A program made the translations under genes and the position numbers. 54,508 nucleotides of DNA, taken from Fibrobacter succinogenes (GTDB taxonomy: Bacteria; Fibrobacterota; Fibrobacteria; Fibrobacterales; Fibrobacteraceae). Of the stretch, positions 15,373 to 24,800 are shown piece by piece (position 1 is the first letter of the stretch; every line of letters begins with the position of its first letter). The stretch spans positions 1 through 54,508 of the forward strand of contig CACYRP010000035.1 of NCBI GenBank assembly GCA_902776765.1, written 5' to 3'. The notes under the pieces are model-generated. The model was not told the origin of the DNA, searched no databases, and worked only from the letters and a program-made list of their open reading frames with translations.

Positions 15373-16266
15373 ATGAAAAGTCCTGTGCGTCATATGTTCG
15401 ATGGCATTGCGAGCCGTTATGATTTCTTGAATCATTTCTTGAGCTGTTACCAGGATGTGCTATGGCGCAGGTATTGCTGCAAGTACTTGAAAAAGTTGAT
15501 GGCTGATGGAAATGCGCCGGGAAATGCGGGGTGCATGACGGGTAAAGCGACGGCTGCTGATGTTGCTGTAGAGAATGCCGACGGGAATGTTGGCTGCGCG
15601 AAAAACGTGCCAAGAATAGTTCGCTTGCTGGATTTGTGCGGTGGCACGGGCGATTTTGCGCATACGTTCCGAAAAATTTTTGAAAGCGGATGTGCTTGCA
15701 AGTGCGCTGCGAAAACGAATCCTCAGAAAGGGACTGTGCAATGTGTGTCGCAAAAAGGGACTGCGCGCGGATTTGCGGTGGAGCCTGCTGTGATTGGCGA
15801 TTTTTCGTATGGAATGCTCGCCGAAGTCAAGCCGAAAAAGATTGACGCGCATGCGGTGCAGCTAGATGCGATGAAAATGCCGTTTGCAGAACGCCAATTC
15901 GACGTGATTCTGAACGGCTTTGGCATGCGCAATGTGCCCGATGCGCGCGGCGCCTTGCTGGAATCGTACCGTGTGCTGGATGCTGGCGGATACCTTTGCG
16001 TTTTGGAATTTTTCTCGCCGAGAAACTTGTTCAATAAGTTCTTTTATAAGGTGCTTGCGCCGCTTTTTATTCCCGTGATGGGCGCGTTTTTTAGCGGCAA
16101 GCGCGATGCTTACGAATACTTGGTGAATTCGATTCTCCGATTCCTGCCGGTCGATGATTTTTGCAAGATGGCCGAAGAATGCGGTTTTGAAGTCAATAAA
16201 GTGAAGATGTTCGATGGCGGAATCTCGTTTGGCGTGTTCTTGCATAAGCCAGTGAGTGCATCATGA
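15373..16266 (+). CDS. ubiE: Demethylmenaquinone methyltransferase (UbiE/MenG) with two insertions
   Basis: 297 residues from ATG 15373 (MKSPVRHMFDGIASRYDFLN, the classic family start); an earlier GTG-type start would add unrelated residues. It methylates the quinone ring in the last step of menaquinone synthesis, using S-adenosylmethionine. The SAM-binding motif LLDLCGGTGDFA is at 85-96 and NGFGMRNVPDARGALLE near 180. The family is usually 230-250 residues; here two extra stretches are present, about 44-79 (Asn/Gly/Ala-rich, with Cys) and about 106-136 (with two KGT repeats), on either side of the SAM motif. ubiX overlaps its end by 4 bases. Confidence 0.9.
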   Translation: MKSPVRHMFDGIASRYDFLNHFLSCYQDVLWRRYCCKYLKKLMADGNAPGNAGCMTGKATAADVAVENADGNVGCAKNVPRIVRLLDLCGGTGDFAHTFRKIFESGCACKCAAKTNPQKGTVQCVSQKGTARGFAVEPAVIGDFSYGMLAEVKPKKIDAHAVQLDAMKMPFAERQFDVILNGFGMRNVPDARGALLESYRVLDAGGYLCVLEFFSPRNLFNKFFYKVLAPLFIPVMGAFFSGKRDAYEYLVNSILRFLPVDDFCKMAEECGFEVNKVKMFDGGISFGVFLHKPVSAS

Positions 16267-16847
16267 GTCGATATGTGCTAGGCGTTACGGGTGCGAGCGG
16301 TGGCATTTATGCCACGCGCACAGCGATGCACTTGCATCGCTGTGGTCACGATGTGACGCTCATCGTGACGCACCCTGGAAAGCAAGTGCTTGAATACGAA
16401 GGCCAGAATGCGTTGTATGACTACTGCAAGGATGTTTGCAATGTCGACGAATTCTTTGCGGAATGTGCAAGCGGTAGTGCTAATTATGCGGGAATGGCGG
16501 TAGTGCCGTGTTCCATGGGAACGCTTGGGCGCATTGCTGCCGGAACGTCGGACAACTTGCTAGTGCGTGCTGCTGACGTGTGCCTCAAGGAACGTCGCCC
16601 GCTTGTGATTGTGCCGCGTGAAATGCCGTACAACTTGATTCACATCGAAAACATGAAGCGTGTGACTTTGGCGGGGGCGATTGTGATTCCTGCTTCGCCG
16701 CAGTTCTACAGCAAGCCTACGAGCATCGAGGAACTTGTGGATACCGTGGTTGCGAAAATTTTGAAGCATCTGGGCGTGGATGCATCGCAGGTGGCGACCG
16801 TCACGAAAGCTTGGAATTCAGATAGTTATCACACTACTCCTGAGTGA
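16263..16847 (+). CDS. ubiX: Flavin prenyltransferase UbiX
   Basis: 194 residues, the usual size. UbiX prenylates FMN to make the prenyl-FMN cofactor of UbiD-type decarboxylases. It has the N-terminal FMN-binding sequence VLGVTGASGGIYATR, the conserved VVPCSMGTLGRIAAGTSDNL near 80, and RRPLVIVPREMPYN near 115. It starts with ATGA overlapping the ubiE stop and is probably translationally coupled. A ubiD-like partner is not in the window. Together with ubiE and the ubiA-like gene it points to quinone synthesis, perhaps by the futalosine route, where UbiA- and UbiD-like enzymes take part. Confidence 0.94.
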   Translation: MSRYVLGVTGASGGIYATRTAMHLHRCGHDVTLIVTHPGKQVLEYEGQNALYDYCKDVCNVDEFFAECASGSANYAGMAVVPCSMGTLGRIAAGTSDNLLVRAADVCLKERRPLVIVPREMPYNLIHIENMKRVTLAGAIVIPASPQFYSKPTSIEELVDTVVAKILKHLGVDASQVATVTKAWNSDSYHTTPE

Positions 16848-16852
16848 CTCAA

Positions 16853-17026
16853 TAACGTCATTCTGAAACCGTTAGGTTGAAGAATCCAGGGCTTTATCAG
16901 TAAACATTACTGGAACCTTCGACTCCACTATTTCCTAACCACTAGCCACTGTTTACTAACCACTGTCTACTTCCAACTTCCTACTTTATACACCCTAACC
17001 CCTAAAACCTATTACCTACCACCTAA
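16853..17026. repeat. REP-like palindrome followed by a long heptamer-phased array
   Basis: 16858-16892 holds GTCATTCTGA...AGAATCC, the pattern of REP-like palindromes seen elsewhere in the window. From about 16929 to 17026 the sequence can be read in sevens: CCTAACC, ACTAGCC, ACTGTTT, ACTAACC, ACTGTCT, ACTTCCA, ACTTCCT, then AACCCCT, AAAACCT, ATTACCT, ACCACCT. It fills the gap between the ubiX stop and the ubiA-like start and leaves no room for a ribosome-binding site outside the array. Confidence 0.75.
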
Positions 17027-17028
17027 AA

Positions 17029-17919
17029 ATGAATAAACTTCTCGAATTTACACATCTTGTTCGTTTAAGCCATTCGCTGTTTGCAATGCCTTTTGCGCTG
17101 GGGGCCATGTGGGTGGCGGCGAACGGTTTTCGTGATATGAGCGCTTGCGAAACGGCCCGCATTATCATTCTGATTGTCCTTTGCATGGTGACCGCCCGTA
17201 ACAGCGCCATGAGCTTTAACCGCATTGCCGATGCCAAGTTCGATGCCGAGAACCCGCGCACGGCAAAACGCCATTTGCCGGCGGGGCGCCTGAGCCGCAA
17301 ATCGGTGATTGCGTTTCTCGCTTTGAACGGAGTCTTATTTGTCGCTTTCGCTTGGATGCTTCAGCCCCTTGCGGGTGCGCTCGCGTTCCCGGTGTGGCTA
17401 CTGCTCCTTTCGTATTCTTACTGGAAGCGATTCTCGTGGCTTTGCCACTGGTTCCTCGGCTTTGCCATCGGAATGAGCCCGCTCGGCGCCTGGATTGCCG
17501 TGCGTGGAGAATTTGCGGTGTTCCCGATTTTCCTCCTGTTCATTCTGATGCTCTGGATGGGCGGTTTCGACATCATCTACGCCACGCAGGACATTGAAAT
17601 TGACCGCAAGCAAGGTTTGCATTCCGTGCCTGCGCGTTTTGGAATTGAAAAGTCGTTGCGCATTGCGCTGGCGAGCCATTTGGCGATGCTTGCGCTTTGT
17701 GTGGTGTTCGGCTTTTTCTGGAATATGGGCTGGATTTGGTGGACTGTCACAGGGCTTATGACTGCTGCAATTGTCTACATTCACTTGTTCCGAAAGTCCA
17801 ATGATTTAGATGCCATGAATCGCGATTTTTTCCTGGCGAATGTTGCAATTAGCGCACTCGTGATGGTGGGACTTATTGTTTGGATTTGCCTTGGAGGTGA
17901 TGTCAATGCCCTTTATTAA
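17029..17919 (+). CDS. UbiA-family prenyltransferase (quinone synthesis)
   Basis: 296 residues with about eight membrane helices. The two Asp-rich motifs of the UbiA family are present in variant form: NRIADAKFDAENPRTAKRHLP near residue 64 and IYATQDIEIDRKQGLHSVPA near 183. The protein attaches a polyprenyl tail to an aromatic ring in the membrane. In this neighbourhood (ubiE, ubiX) a menaquinone role is likely. Whether it is MenA-, UbiA- or MqnP-like cannot be settled from the sequence alone; the VRLSHSLFAMPFALG start resembles the UbiA/MqnP side. It overlaps the next small gene by 14 bases. Confidence 0.85.
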   Translation: MNKLLEFTHLVRLSHSLFAMPFALGAMWVAANGFRDMSACETARIIILIVLCMVTARNSAMSFNRIADAKFDAENPRTAKRHLPAGRLSRKSVIAFLALNGVLFVAFAWMLQPLAGALAFPVWLLLLSYSYWKRFSWLCHWFLGFAIGMSPLGAWIAVRGEFAVFPIFLLFILMLWMGGFDIIYATQDIEIDRKQGLHSVPARFGIEKSLRIALASHLAMLALCVVFGFFWNMGWIWWTVTGLMTAAIVYIHLFRKSNDLDAMNRDFFLANVAISALVMVGLIVWICLGGDVNALY

Positions 17920-18127
17920 CAGACCTAACGGAAAGATGACGAACGAAGAAAAAGTGAAGATGTTTCACCAAATGGGTGGCGTGGCCGCCGTTATGGCTCT
18001 TGTCTGCGTGATTCTCCTTGAAACGGGTGCTGCGGGCGAACAACGTGAATTGGTGGACATGGGCCTTACCGCGATGATTGTGATGCTCGCCGTCTCGCTT
18101 ATAGGTAGCATGTATTTTAAGCGGTAG
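17906..18127 (+). CDS. Small two-helix membrane protein
   Basis: 73 residues from ATG 17906. The start is set by GGAGGT at 17893 with 7-base spacing; ATG 17900 would be too close to it. After a charged N-terminus (NGKMTNEEKVKM) two hydrophobic helices follow, VAAVMALVCVILL and LTAMIVMLAVSLIGSMYF, ending KR. I do not recognise the family. The overlap with the ubiA-like gene suggests coupling to the membrane quinone enzyme. Confidence 0.72.
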   Translation: MPFINRPNGKMTNEEKVKMFHQMGGVAAVMALVCVILLETGAAGEQRELVDMGLTAMIVMLAVSLIGSMYFKR

Positions 18128-18130
18128 AAA

Positions 18131-18165
18131 AAAGGCTTGGCCGTTGAACCGCCAAGTCTTAATTA
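18131..18165. terminator. Bidirectional terminator between convergent genes
   Basis: GGCTTGGC pairs with GCCAAGTC (one G-T) around a 9-base loop. The minus side is followed by a run of six T residues, the plus side by TTAATTATTTT. It serves the giant lipoprotein gene on the minus strand and probably the ubiA cluster on the plus strand. Confidence 0.75.
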
Positions 18166-18187
18166 TTTTGAATAATCTTTTTGAATG

Positions 18188-21100
18188 CTATTTCTTTATG
18201 CAGCGGACTGCAAGACCATTTTTTTTCATCTCTTGATTGAAACCGTTGTTTGAAGTCCTGTTGCTTGTGAAATACAGCATCATTGCTGTGGAGTCTGTCA
18301 TTTGTTCAGAACTCCAGAAGAATCGGTTGTCATTGTAATTACTGATTGTGAGTTCTTCTGTGTAGTCAATTCCATTTCTGTAGAAAATGTTGATGTAGCC
18401 TGCTGGTAATGCCGAAAAACCACAGAGGTCTATGTTTGCGGAGTCGGCTTTGTTAAGCTCCTTGCGGAGCTTGGCGGGACTGCATTCTTGGAGCAATTGG
18501 CTCCAATCGATGGTTGTCGGTAGCCTCCACCCGCTGGGGCAAATGCCTTGATGTGAATCAGGATCAGGAATGTCTACAATGCTTGGATTGTTGTTTTTGG
18601 GGAGCCCTACAGCCATGTTCCAGCTGTAAAGGCGTCCGAATGTCTCGCATCCGTTTTGAGTGCCTCCGCACCAGCTTCCATCGACATTGTAATTCAGGTT
18701 CTCTGCCAACCATTCTTGCTTGCCTATTTTGATGGTCTTGTATTTTTTCCCGTCTCTAGCGTCTGTGATGTAACCGTAATCGGCAGGATCTCTAACCCAG
18801 TTACCGTCGTTGCAAACATAGTTTTTCCCATTGATAACGCCTTTTTGACCTTCTTTTGCTACACTGCACCTGCCAAAGAATGCATCGAGCGTTGGCACGG
18901 GAACCCAAGTATAACCGTCTTGTGAGTTATGGTTCTTTTTGGTATTGCAGTAATATGGATTTCCTTGGTAGGATATCGTGTCTCCAGCTCGTTGTTTTGT
19001 GCAAATTCCATTGACTGAATCGAGTGCTGTGAGTTTGTACCAACCTGGGAGATCGTTTTCAGTGTATAGATCTACGCCGCAATAATAATGTTGCCCATTA
19101 AGTCCGACTAAAGCTCCATATTTCTCTGGATAAAGTTCTTCGCAAGATCCATACGTACTCCATGCAGAAGATACGGATCTCCAATAGCTATATCCATTTC
19201 CACAGAAGTAATCGGTTCCTTCGTAAACGCCCCATTTCCATTTGGAGTCATAGGCGTCGCATAAGCCCAGGACTTCAGTTTGAGGGGTATATTTAACCCA
19301 GGTCGGGTTTGCGCAATTCTTTGTTCCGATACATCCATATTTGTCACCTTTGAAAGTAACTGTTTTGCCACGGATGTCACAGGTGCATTCTCCGAATTGC
19401 TCATAAACGTCTGTAACAACTTTCCACGTTTTGTTTTGTGAACAGTAAAAATCAACTTTGTCGAGCGTCTTGGTTTCACCTTTGTTGGCTTCGGTGCAAT
19501 TGCCCAGAGCTGTTGCTGCTGCGATAGATGTCCATGTTTGAGACTTGCATTGGTATATGGCGTTTGTGGATGAGTAAACGACGATTTCGCCTTCTCTCTT
19601 GGTGGTGCAAATACCGTCTTCTGCTTCAATGCCTGTGGTTAATGTCCATTTCTCGTTACGGCAGACGTAGAGCTTTTCTTGGATTGTGGCGGACTCGTTT
19701 TCACGTTCTGTCGTGCACAAGCCATTGGCGGCTTCGATGTCGGTAGCGACTGTCCAAGTTTTGTTTCGGCAGACGTAGGTTTTGTTCAAGAACTCTACCA
19801 TTTCTCTTTCGCGTTCTGCAGTGCAAGAATCGTGTACGATAATCAGGGTCGGGATAACCCAGCCGCTGTTTGTACAGATGTATTCCGTAGAGCCGATTTT
19901 GCCGGTTTTCTTCAGCTTTGATGTTACACAAACACCAAGGGAATCGTCCTGTGTTGTTTTTGGGCGCCACCGATCGAAGGCGCAGACATACCAAGTTGTT
20001 TTGTTGTTTTCCTTGAATCCGTCTTTTTTGCCTTCGTTTTCTTTGCTACATGTTCCGAGGGCTTCGGCCTTTGTTGCGGTGCGCCACTTGGTATCGCAGA
20101 TATAGCTCGTCGCGTATCGGTCAATTCTGACTAATCCTTTGAATTCAGGAACGCAGTAGCCGAGGTCGCTTTCGGGATATTCGAGGTATTCCCATTTGGG
20201 GCCGTCCTTGCAACCGTAATCGTTACCCCACAGATACTTCATTTTGTACTTGAACGTGGAATCGCATACGCCAAGGTAATCGTCGGCAACGGCAGTACGC
20301 CAACCGGAATCATCGCAGAAGTAATATGAGCTTGTTCCAATCGTGTCCAATTTTCCTTTTTTTTCAGGAGTGCAAAAACCGAGGCTATCCTCGACACTTG
20401 TCTTTTTTTCCCAGTTGTTGTTCTTGCGGCAGGTATAAGTTGTTTTGTCGAATTTGACGGTGCTGTAATATTTAGTGCTGTCGCATTTGCCAAATAAATC
20501 GATTAAAGTCGCTTTGCGCCAACTCGTTGAATCGCAGTAATAGTGCGTTGTATCGTTCTTCGTCATGACGGAGTCGATTTTGCCATATTGTTTTGGTGCG
20601 CAGACGCCGATTTCTTTTTCGGTGCTATTCAAGGTTGTCCATGTCTTTGTGGTGCGGCAAGCGTAGGATGTGTCTTGGTGCTTTTTGACGGTATAGTATT
20701 TGCTCGAATCGCATAGACCGATGTAGTCCGTGAGGATGGTTTTGCGCCAACCTGTAGAGTCGCAGTAGTAATCCGTGGTGTCTTCTTTTTGAAGGGCCGT
20801 TTTCATCTTGTTTAAGCTGTCGAGCGTGCAAAGGCCGATGGCGGATTCGATGGAGGTGGGCTTGCGCCAAGTGGATTCATCGCAGATGTAGCTTTGGCCG
20901 TTGAGCTTTTGAACTTCCCATTGATTTTTCTTGGAGCAGCTCACGTCCACATCGCTCATGGTCGCAAGTTCCCAGGAGTAGTTGCAAATGAAAAGGGAAT
21001 CCTTGTAGTAGTGCTTTTCGCCACGTTCCGAAGATGGGCAGGAATTGTCGTCGGCTTCGACCCATTTCTTTCTGTTGCAGCGATAGTTGGAACCCTTGCT

Positions 21101-21847
21101 TGCAACGAAGAATTCGCTGAGGTTATTGTATGTGGTGGAATCGCAAATGGGGAGTTGCTTGTCGTTTTCGACAAAGTGCGAAACTTTCATGCAGCGCAAA
21201 GCGTAATAAGCGCTGAAGTTCGCATCGGGGAAGTCGTATTTGCCTTTGCCGTTGGCTCTAAAAATATTGAAGTCAGATGTCTGGTAGTAGACTTCTTTGC
21301 CTCCGCGGCTGCATTGGAGTTCTCCGTTTACGGTTTCGCAGTAGCCGGACATTTGCGGATTGAATCCGAAATCACGATCGTTGATGTTTTTTGCGAATTT
21401 GACCATGTACTTGAAGTCGGCTTCTGTGGGAACTTTAAAACCACTTGGGCACGCTTGGGATGCGCTTGTGCGTTGGTACAGGCGGCCGTATTTTTTGCAG
21501 TTATCTGTGTCCTCGTCGTAGCAGGCGCTGTGCGAAATTTTGTAGTTCACGTTTTCGGCCATCCAGGTGTAAGGGCCGAACTGGATTGTTTTGTAGGTGT
21601 TTCCGCTTTTTTCGTCGAGAACTTCACTCTTGATAATGCTTACAACACCGGCATTGGAATTGTATTGCGTGCCCGTAATGGAGGAGTCTTTAAACGCGTC
21701 ACCACCAAGGACGTCATCTTCTTCTTCGTTGTATTCGTATTCTGCCGCGCTGCTACCGCTATCGCCGCCACAGGCGTACATAAAAAATGGAAGAATTATA
21801 CATGACGAAAAAAAAGTCTTCCGAAACATATTTTGCAAAACGAACAT
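18188..21847 (-). CDS. Giant lipoprotein with Fib_succ_major (TIGR02145) domain and about 21 two-Cys repeats
   Basis: 1219 residues. Start 21847 is supported by AAGGAG 5 bases upstream. Lipoprotein signal: FFMYAC, then an acidic linker. Residues about 70-235 form an N-terminal relative of the Fibrobacter major domain (YKTIQFGPYTWMAENVNYK, CPSGFKVPTEADF). Then come about 21 units of 35-45 residues, each of the form C...(Y/F)xC...W...G, for example ICDESTWRKPTSIESAIG. The last 165 residues are a full TIGR02145 domain (YKTIKIGKQEWLAENLNYN, CPSGWRLPTTIDW, AVRCIKK). Function is unknown; the domain is abundant in surface and secreted proteins of Fibrobacter. It lies 16 bases downstream of a close paralogue and is probably cotranscribed with it. 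Confidence 0.88.
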   Translation of the reverse strand: MFVLQNMFRKTFFSSCIILPFFMYACGGDSGSSAAEYEYNEEEDDVLGGDAFKDSSITGTQYNSNAGVVSIIKSEVLDEKSGNTYKTIQFGPYTWMAENVNYKISHSACYDEDTDNCKKYGRLYQRTSASQACPSGFKVPTEADFKYMVKFAKNINDRDFGFNPQMSGYCETVNGELQCSRGGKEVYYQTSDFNIFRANGKGKYDFPDANFSAYYALRCMKVSHFVENDKQLPICDSTTYNNLSEFFVASKGSNYRCNRKKWVEADDNSCPSSERGEKHYYKDSLFICNYSWELATMSDVDVSCSKKNQWEVQKLNGQSYICDESTWRKPTSIESAIGLCTLDSLNKMKTALQKEDTTDYYCDSTGWRKTILTDYIGLCDSSKYYTVKKHQDTSYACRTTKTWTTLNSTEKEIGVCAPKQYGKIDSVMTKNDTTHYYCDSTSWRKATLIDLFGKCDSTKYYSTVKFDKTTYTCRKNNNWEKKTSVEDSLGFCTPEKKGKLDTIGTSSYYFCDDSGWRTAVADDYLGVCDSTFKYKMKYLWGNDYGCKDGPKWEYLEYPESDLGYCVPEFKGLVRIDRYATSYICDTKWRTATKAEALGTCSKENEGKKDGFKENNKTTWYVCAFDRWRPKTTQDDSLGVCVTSKLKKTGKIGSTEYICTNSGWVIPTLIIVHDSCTAEREREMVEFLNKTYVCRNKTWTVATDIEAANGLCTTERENESATIQEKLYVCRNEKWTLTTGIEAEDGICTTKREGEIVVYSSTNAIYQCKSQTWTSIAAATALGNCTEANKGETKTLDKVDFYCSQNKTWKVVTDVYEQFGECTCDIRGKTVTFKGDKYGCIGTKNCANPTWVKYTPQTEVLGLCDAYDSKWKWGVYEGTDYFCGNGYSYWRSVSSAWSTYGSCEELYPEKYGALVGLNGQHYYCGVDLYTENDLPGWYKLTALDSVNGICTKQRAGDTISYQGNPYYCNTKKNHNSQDGYTWVPVPTLDAFFGRCSVAKEGQKGVINGKNYVCNDGNWVRDPADYGYITDARDGKKYKTIKIGKQEWLAENLNYNVDGSWCGGTQNGCETFGRLYSWNMAVGLPKNNNPSIVDIPDPDSHQGICPSGWRLPTTIDWSQLLQECSPAKLRKELNKADSANIDLCGFSALPAGYINIFYRNGIDYTEELTISNYNDNRFFWSSEQMTDSTAMMLYFTSNRTSNNGFNQEMKKNGLAVRCIKK

Positions 21848-21863
21848 AGAGTCTCCTTAATTT

Positions 21864-24800
21864 TTACTTCTTGATGCAACGAACAGAGTAGCCGTCTTTT
21901 TTATCAACCGTGTAAAGTGTATTATTGCGATAGGGGGTTGCTGTGAGTTCAACCATTGATGCTTCTGTATCATTGTTTTGTTCTGAACTCCAGAAGGCTA
22001 TATAGCTACCGATGGAACTGAGTTCTTCCGTGCAATCAGAATCATCCCTGTTCTTATAGTAGACGCCTTCATAGCCTGTCGGTATAGCTGTGAATCCACA
22101 GAAATTGGTATTTTCAGAATCATACCCTGTAAGAGTTGTTCTGAGTTCGGCAGCGCTACATTCTTTAAGCAGTGTTTCCCAATCGGTACGCGAGGGGACT
22201 CGCCATCCGTCAGGACAAATACCTTGAAGATTTTCAGGATCTTCAATTTTAACGAAAGTCGGTGCTGTTGTTTTTGGGAAACCTACTGTCATGTCCCAAC
22301 TGTAGAGGCGGCCATACTTAGCACATCCATTGAGGTTTCCGCCGCACCAGCTGCCTTCAACTTCGTACTTCAAGTTTTCGGCCATCCATTCTTGAGAGCC
22401 AATTTTGATGGTCTTGTATTGGTTGCCGTCTCTTGTATCTGTTATGGTGACGTAGTCGATTGGATCTCTATGCCATAGACCATCGTTGCATTGGTAATGG
22501 TTCCCTTCAAATGAAACGGTTACGCCATCATTGGATGATGTGCACTTGCCGTAGTAATCGGTCATTTTTGTTGCTGGAACCCATCTGTAATACCCATTGC
22601 TGTTTCTTCCGCAGTAGTAATAATTCCTTTCGAATGTCAGTGTGTCGCCTAATCTTGTTCCGTGGCAGGGACCTTTGATGCTGTCGATGGGTTGTAATGC
22701 GTACCAACCATGGTCTGCGTCAAAAATATCGTTCATGCTAATGTCGCAATAGTAGTATTTGCCGTTAAATCTTACTGTTTTACCAAATACGTTGGCAAAT
22801 CTGCTATCGCATGTTGTAAGATATGTGAGTTTCTTCCATTCTCCGTGGTCATCGCATAAGTAATCTGTTTCGTCGTAAACCTTCCATTCAAACGTATTCC
22901 CGTAGCAGAATCCTAACGCTTTGTCCAAGCTGTTCTCTTTTCTCCATTCATAGAGATTGCTACTATTGCCGCTTTTGTAGATACAACCGTAATTATACCC
23001 GTTATAGACTTTGCTTGTAGCGAGAGTTTTTGCTTCACATACTCCAAGTTCTTTGTCAAGAGGTTCGTATTCTTGCCATTTTCCTAAGCTGGAACAATAG
23101 TATTGTTTTTCGCGATATTTTTCAATTTTTCCTTCTAAGGCCTTGGTGCATTGTTCTAGAACATTCCAGTAAGGTGCGATTTCCCATTCGCTACCATTGC
23201 AATAATAGTGGTTCCCGTTGTATTCATATATTTTGTATTCATCTCTTTTCACGCATAAACCAAATGCCAAATCAAGGGTGTCCAGTCTTTTCCAGTAAGT
23301 GCCCTTACAGCCGTATGCTACGCTTGCAAAGTCGACGGTTTTTCCTTGTATAGAATAGGTGCATTTTCCATAGGCATCCTCGATGGTGTATTTTTTCCAT
23401 CCGTTTTCTTTGCAGATGTAAGTCTCGACACCATCGGATGCTGTTTTGTCCAAAGTGCCTTTGTAGCACAGGCCTAAAGCTCTTTCCAGCGATGTGTAGG
23501 TGCGCCATTCTTTATTGACGCAGGCGTACTTGATGGAACTGTAAGTTTTTTCGAGGCCTTCGTTATCGTCATCGCAAGTGCCGAGAACCTCGGATTTGGT
23601 TGCCGCTCTCCAGATCGAGTCGCAAATGTAAACCTTGCCGGTGCTGTCTGCTTTCATTGTCCCGACTAGCTTGGAGGTGCAGAACCCGAATGCGGTGGTG
23701 GGGTATGTGAGCTTTTCCCAGCTTTTGGCATTTTGGCAACCGTAAGCAATTCCGTTTACGGTCTTTGAGGTATAGAGCTTGGTGGAATCGCATGGTCCAT
23801 AGTAATCGTAGACATTGGCGGTGCGCCAACCCGTAGTATCGCAGATGTAGCCTGTTCCGCTTGATTTTACAGTATCAATTTGGCCGTACATCTTGGAGGT
23901 GCAAATGCCGAGATTCTTTTCGGTGCTGGTGAGCGTTTCCCATTTGTTTGTGGTGCGGCAAACGTAAGTGTAAGATTTGTATTCGACCGTTTTGTAGAAC
24001 TTTGTGGAATCGCATTTCCCGGCGACATCTTCCAAGGCAATGTTGCGCCAACCTGTGGAATCGCAGACGTAGCTTGTACCGCTTGATTTTAAGGTGTCCA
24101 TTTTACCGTAAATTTTTGGGGTGCAAACGCCAAGATTCTTTTCGGTGCTGTTCAAGGTCGTCCACGATTTTGTGGTGCGGCAAGCATAGGTGCTTCCTTT
24201 GTACTCAACTGTGTTATAGAACTTTGTGGAATCGCAGGCGCCATAGAAGTCGATGAGGACAGTGCTGCGCCAGCCTGTGGAATCGCAGTAATAGGAATCG
24301 TAACTTCCAGAGCTCTTGAGAGAATCAATTTTCCCGATGTTGCTTGGAATGCAGAATCCGATGGAATCTTCGCGGGCGGTTGCTTTGCGCCAGCTGGAAT
24401 CTTTACAGAGGTAGTTCTTGCTGTAATTTTTCTTCTGCTCCCATTGCCTGTCTTTGACGCACCTGCCGATGGAGTCGATGAGTACCGCATTGCGCCAGCC
24501 GGTCGTGTCGCAGAAATAGTGCGTAGAGTCCGACTTGGTCCTCAGTGTTTTCATTTTCTTTAAGCTATCGGGAGTGCAAATCCCGATGGAATCTTCGATA
24601 GTGCTGGGCTTACGCCATGTAGAATCGTCGCAAATGTATTTTTTATTGTAATTGGTTTTAATCGTCCATTGATTTTTTGCGGTGCATGTGCCGATGGAAT
24701 CGATGAGTACAGCCTTGCGCCAACCCGAAGAATCGCAAACGTAGCCGATGGTATCGTCTTCGTCGATGTAGGCTTTCATTTTTGTCAAGCTATCGAAAAC

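Noticed and set aside
20894..21805. 303-residue open frame on the plus strand inside the giant lipoprotein gene
   Set aside because: It is the shadow of the repeat-rich minus-strand gene. Its hydrophobic composition follows from the complement of Asp/Lys/Tyr-rich codons, and it has no ribosome-binding site.
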